Positions 60,402 to 64,000 of a stretch of DNA of 64,000 nt are shown piece after piece. A program made the position numbers and the translations under genes. The notes below the pieces were generated by a model that saw nothing but the letters and a program-made list of their open reading frames with translations, searched no databases and had not been told where the DNA came from. The DNA is from Climacium dendroides (Eukaryota > Streptophyta > Bryopsida > Hypnales > Climaciaceae): NCBI GenBank assembly GCA_950106755.1, contig OX467089.1, positions 6,326,501 through 6,390,500 on the forward strand, in the 5' to 3' direction. The first letter of the stretch is position 1. The number at the start of each line of letters is the position of its first letter.

Positions 60402-63324
60402 TCATTTTCCCTTGATGACATTTTTGGCCAAGCCCTTGACCATGCCTGTTTTCGTAGGTTTCGCTCCTTCCTTCGGATTGAGGGCTTTCCGCAGCTTTGA
60501 AATTGTCCAGGCTGTTGCCATAACGTGCCCTGCAGTGGCCAGTGTCTCCTGTGTAACTTGGCCTGCATCCTCTCCAAATCTGTGCAGAATTTGGCACAAA
60601 AACGAAGCAAAAACATCAATTAGAGCCCTATAATAGATGGAAGTCATTTGGGTTCATTTGGATATGGAAACAGTCCCTTCTAGGTGAGAAAAAAGGATAT
60701 CAATCTAAGATTCTTTAATGGGAAAATTATACACAGTTACTAAAAAAAAGTGTATTTCTAAGAAAATTCTGATGTTCAATTATTCCTATTCTGAAACAAA
60801 TAACATTTCCAGCATTCTTCTTCACCATATACATTATCTTCTTGATGTCACCATGTCAAATCCCTCTCTATTTCAAGACGCAAAACTCTATGGCAAGAGA
60901 AGTGAAGGTAAAAATCTTTGAATTCAATGGTTTAGTCTAGAATAATAAATACAGTTACTCAACAATGGAATGGTTGTACTGTATCTAGAGTGCCGCTGTC
61001 GCAGGCTAACAATGTTGTGCATGTTGGCATGCTTAAAGTTATGGATACGGATGTTCCTACCTTAAACAAAACCAAATAAGTGTACCTTCAATTGGGGAAT
61101 ATGAAAAATTGAGATATGAAGGAGACCTGCAATCAAAGAGGATGTGCGAAAGAGAAGGGAAAGAGAAAGAAAAAGGGAGAAACAGCATACTTGTGTGCAA
61201 CGACATTCTGCGTCAATAAAGAGGTAGATTGCAGCACATCTGTAGTTGCCTTCTCCATAGCATCAAACAACTTGGCTGCAAAAAAACCAGCAAACGAATG
61301 GTAAAAATGGAATTCATTATTCAGCCTACCCCACGTTATGGTCAGTTTTTGAAACCAGGGTAACGAAATAATCATTTTGTAGTGGAAAATAACTTTGTAG
61401 TCATTAGTACCCACAATTATTACATTTTTTGGTGTAAAGGCAACGATTTTGAAGCAGAGTTCACATTAGACTGTGTTAGCTCTAAATCTAAATCAATTTC
61501 AACGACATCCTCCCACATAATACACTCTACCCTCTCTAATGGCATCACTCTGCAATTGCTCATTCTCAGGCTGTCCCGAGAATGAGACATGTTGTGAACA
61601 CATATGAGAGTGCATTTATCCCCCAAAGGCAGTGTCATTAGAGAGGGTTGAGTTTGGTATCAAAAAGATGAGGATAAAAAGCTCACCAAATGCATCCAAC
61701 GAAACAAGAGCTACCTCCCCGGGCATCAACTTGAAAACTTTCTTTCCTGCTCTGGACCTGATCACTGATCCTGAAAAAAATCCTGCTGTTGTTACTATTC
61801 CCTTCAGCACACCCTTGGCTAAATTCTCAGTGGCCCGCGACATATTCCGTACCCTGGTTACACCAATACACAAAAGAACCCCCATTAGATTGACAGTTTA
61901 TTTTAATGTTATGCTAGTAGGTATTAGATTCATACAGTCATCATGTTGAGAATATGCTAAGTTAATGCTAGCGTAATGCAAACAGAGTGGACCTTAATGT
62001 TAGTGGCAACTTAATTTGATGCCAAGTACTGGTCACTGTAAATTAACAAATCAACCAAGCAAGGCGACCTTCAATTTGAAACCAAAGTCTCTTTCTAGAC
62101 CACATTAAGGTAACACACTTAATTGTGACACATATCTAAATGAAATACTCCAAAATGTTACAAAACGAGTGCATATTGACTGTGAGAACGTACAACAACA
62201 TCAAAGGCTGTATCAATTTTAGATCATCTACCAAAAAAACTTTGAATCCTAGTGTGAACACACGTTTTTTAGAAAAGTTGAGTTTAGTAAAAGCAGAGAT
62301 TAGTACCGTTTCAAGTTTTTCATGGTCTTGGGACCAATAGGCCTTGGATTCTCTCCAGGATTCATCTTGCTCTTGAGGTAAATGGTGCCACTCTCAAGCC
62401 TTGTAACAGTCGAATCCCGGACCCAGAAGATGCCACGAATCACGTGCCCTGACCCAGTTGCAATAGCCCGGGCAGCACTCGACCCATAGTCATCCACGTT
62501 AGGCGCCATGGTCGTCCAGAACTCAGCCTGATTCTCCTCCGTAGCCACCACCTGATCATAGTCATCCCAATATTTGACAGCGTCAGCGATTCAAGAATTC
62601 TCGGTTTCATAATTCAGAAGGGACCAAATCATATATCCCCTGAAACAGTGAAGAACATTGCATGTGTTGCTCAAAGAATAAATAAAATTGGACAAAAAAA
62701 TGTCTCTATGTGATCGACTCAAAACTGGTAAAAAAAGCATGAGGCCTAATCTGGGTTTTCTTAGTCGTTTAGGGGTTATCAGTTTCAGTCATTAAAAAAA
62801 ACAAGAATTTATGGTTTCAATCATTCTAATTATATAAAATCCCTGCATCAGTGAAGAACAATGCACGTGTTGTCAAAAAAGAAACGAATTCGGACAAAAG
62901 AAAGTCTCTACATGACCGACTCAAAACCGGTAGAAAAACACGAAGCCTACTCTGGGCTTTCTTAGACCTTTAGGAGCTTAATCTTATTGACACTCTTGTT
63001 CAATCAATTCTGAGAAGTACTTACCTGCTTGCCATCACTTGAGAGAACGTCCGTGGGCACCACCTTGCCACCATGCTTGTTATCCAGGTTTGCAACCTCT
63101 CGAGAAGTCACCTTTTCTTTCTCTTTTTCGTCCAGTGACAACTCTTTGGTTTTCTGAGTCAGAGCTTCTTTTTGTTCATCTCCTTGTACAAGCGTTGGGG
63201 ATGAAAAGGAACTGTACAAACCTAACATCTCATCCAGTTTCTCTAACTCCTTCTCGTATTTCTTCGCGTCTGGAAACGTCACTCCGTAATTCAGTGTTTC
63301 AAAACCATTTTTCTCTGCTTCAAC
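60402..63324 (-). CDS. ERD7-like senescence/dehydration-associated protein, partial
   Basis: Plant senescence-domain protein of the ERD7/spartin-like group; Arabidopsis ERD7 is induced by dehydration and cold and binds membrane lipids. Five exons on the minus strand, 63324-63025, 62551-62307, 61853-61687, 61275-61191 and 60579-60402, join in frame to 324 codons with stop TGA. The first exon carries ETLNYGVTFPDAKKYEKELE, typical of the linker after the N-terminal domain, then a charged Lys/Glu-rich stretch. The senescence domain follows: WTTMAPNVDDYGSSAARAIA, GSGHVIRGIFWV, NLAKGVLKGIVTTAGFFSGS, GKKVFKLMPGEVALVSLDAF, TAGHVMATAWTISKLRKALN. The end is basic (GLAKNVIKGK). The family is usually about 430-450 residues, so roughly 100 N-terminal residues are missing and should lie in exons above 63324 or past the window edge. 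I could not place them. Confidence 0.9.
62590..62975. repeat. Two diverged MITE copies in an ERD7 intron
   Basis: Both units share GTGAAGAACATTGCATGTGT or GTGAAGAACAATGCACGTGT, CTCAAAACxGGTA and a closing TTTCTTAG with CGTTTAGGGG or CCTTTAGGAG. The core also occurs in CSN7 intron 2 and at 10508-10768. Confidence 0.65.
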
Positions 63325-64000
63325 CTGCCAACCAAGAAAAGCAACAAGAGAAACAACACCCGTTTGCTCGTCAGAACCACTGGCAAAGCAGCACTGAGAC
63401 ATACAGTACCCGAAAATTCCTAAATGTGAGCCAGTGTGCTAAATATCAAAGCCAAAGATACGGCCACATGATCATGAACATTCAGAATAAAGCGCAACTC
63501 TGTGACTCACGATAGCGAACCTGCATTTTTTATTTTACTATGACTAAAGTAGGTGCGTCCAAAAGCGTCACTGAATCTAATTGCACCACCCTTCTTCAGT
63601 TTCAAAACCTAAATCTAGGGCTGTCAATTTCACCTTATCCACGTGGCAAAAATCGCAAATTCAAGTACAACTATCCTATCTTCAGGTTCTGAAATGAAAA
63701 AGAGGAATAGATTGCAAAGAAATTAGATGCGCAAAGACACCCAATGAGTCCACCTACACTCACACCTCTTCCATCTTGCCACCAGTGTTCCCAACTTCTT
63801 CCTTATAGCATAATTTGAATGTGAGACAAAGAAAGAGTAGCAAGCGAGACTCTAGAATGTTGTATTTCAGAAGGTCATACTAAAGGTTTGAGTGTCCCTC
63901 ATTTCTTGCTAGAATTGTGACAATTCCTGTCACAGATACTAAACCTCTAAGGTATGTACACCCATAATCAACACTGCCCAAAATGTGACACCTACGTTTG
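63325..64000 (-). other. Upstream of the ERD7 partial gene, exons unresolved
   Basis: The 73 bp above 63324 are in frame with the exon but read like an intron ending TTGGTTGGCAG. A minus-strand patch at 63560-63610 (GGTGGTGCAATTAGATTCAG) is open for a short distance but does not match the family's N-terminal domain well enough to call. Confidence 0.35.

Overview
The window is nuclear DNA of a land plant. The evidence is intron-rich genes with GT-AG introns of roughly 0.1-1.5 kb, plant-type gene content (COP9 signalosome subunit 7, an ERD7-like senescence-domain protein, fragments of a plant kinesin-12 and a RabH GTPase), Stowaway-like and CACTA-type DNA transposons, and long AT-rich intergenic tracts. 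Dipeptidyl peptidase III is encoded without the N-terminal Nudix domain known from Arabidopsis NUDT3. Together with the transposon types this leans towards a non-flowering plant such as a bryophyte or lycophyte, but the species cannot be fixed from the sequence alone.

Three genes look intact. (1) CSN7 at 5969-8775 (+), eight exons, 254 codons. (2) A dipeptidyl peptidase III at 48412-57193 (+), 19 exons, about 762 codons, with the HELLGH zinc motif and EECRAD. (3) The C-terminal 324 codons of an ERD7/senescence-domain protein at 60402-63324 (-); its N-terminal exons lie beyond the window or were not recognised. They are unrelated housekeeping or stress genes and form no operon or pathway.

Almost everything between 10 and 46 kb is transposon-derived. 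It holds a family of TTAA-flanked elements with CCC...GGG ends (364-602, 3041-3946, 20003-20975, 33737-34287, 34284-34526, 34893-37160, 57862-58433). Two related CACTA elements have matching 3-bp target duplications (22648-24508 and 27554-29871). Between them lies a decayed Plavaka-type transposase gene (24512-26960, -), divergent from an unrecognised decayed ORF (26975-30016, +) that the second CACTA element splits. There are foldback MITEs, minisatellites and microsatellites.

Several short fragments of ordinary plant genes lie in this transposon-rich stretch: a Rab GTPase, a kinesin-12 motor and a carbamoyl-phosphate synthase small chain (all -, 12.9-15.7 kb), and tubulin-folding cofactor D with retained introns plus a possible TIM-barrel (Tm-1-like) piece (+, 30.3-32.5 kb). 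They look like gene pieces carried by DNA transposons. The 44.3-48.4 kb stretch is more GC-rich and contains a possible F-box remnant and the upstream region of the peptidase gene.
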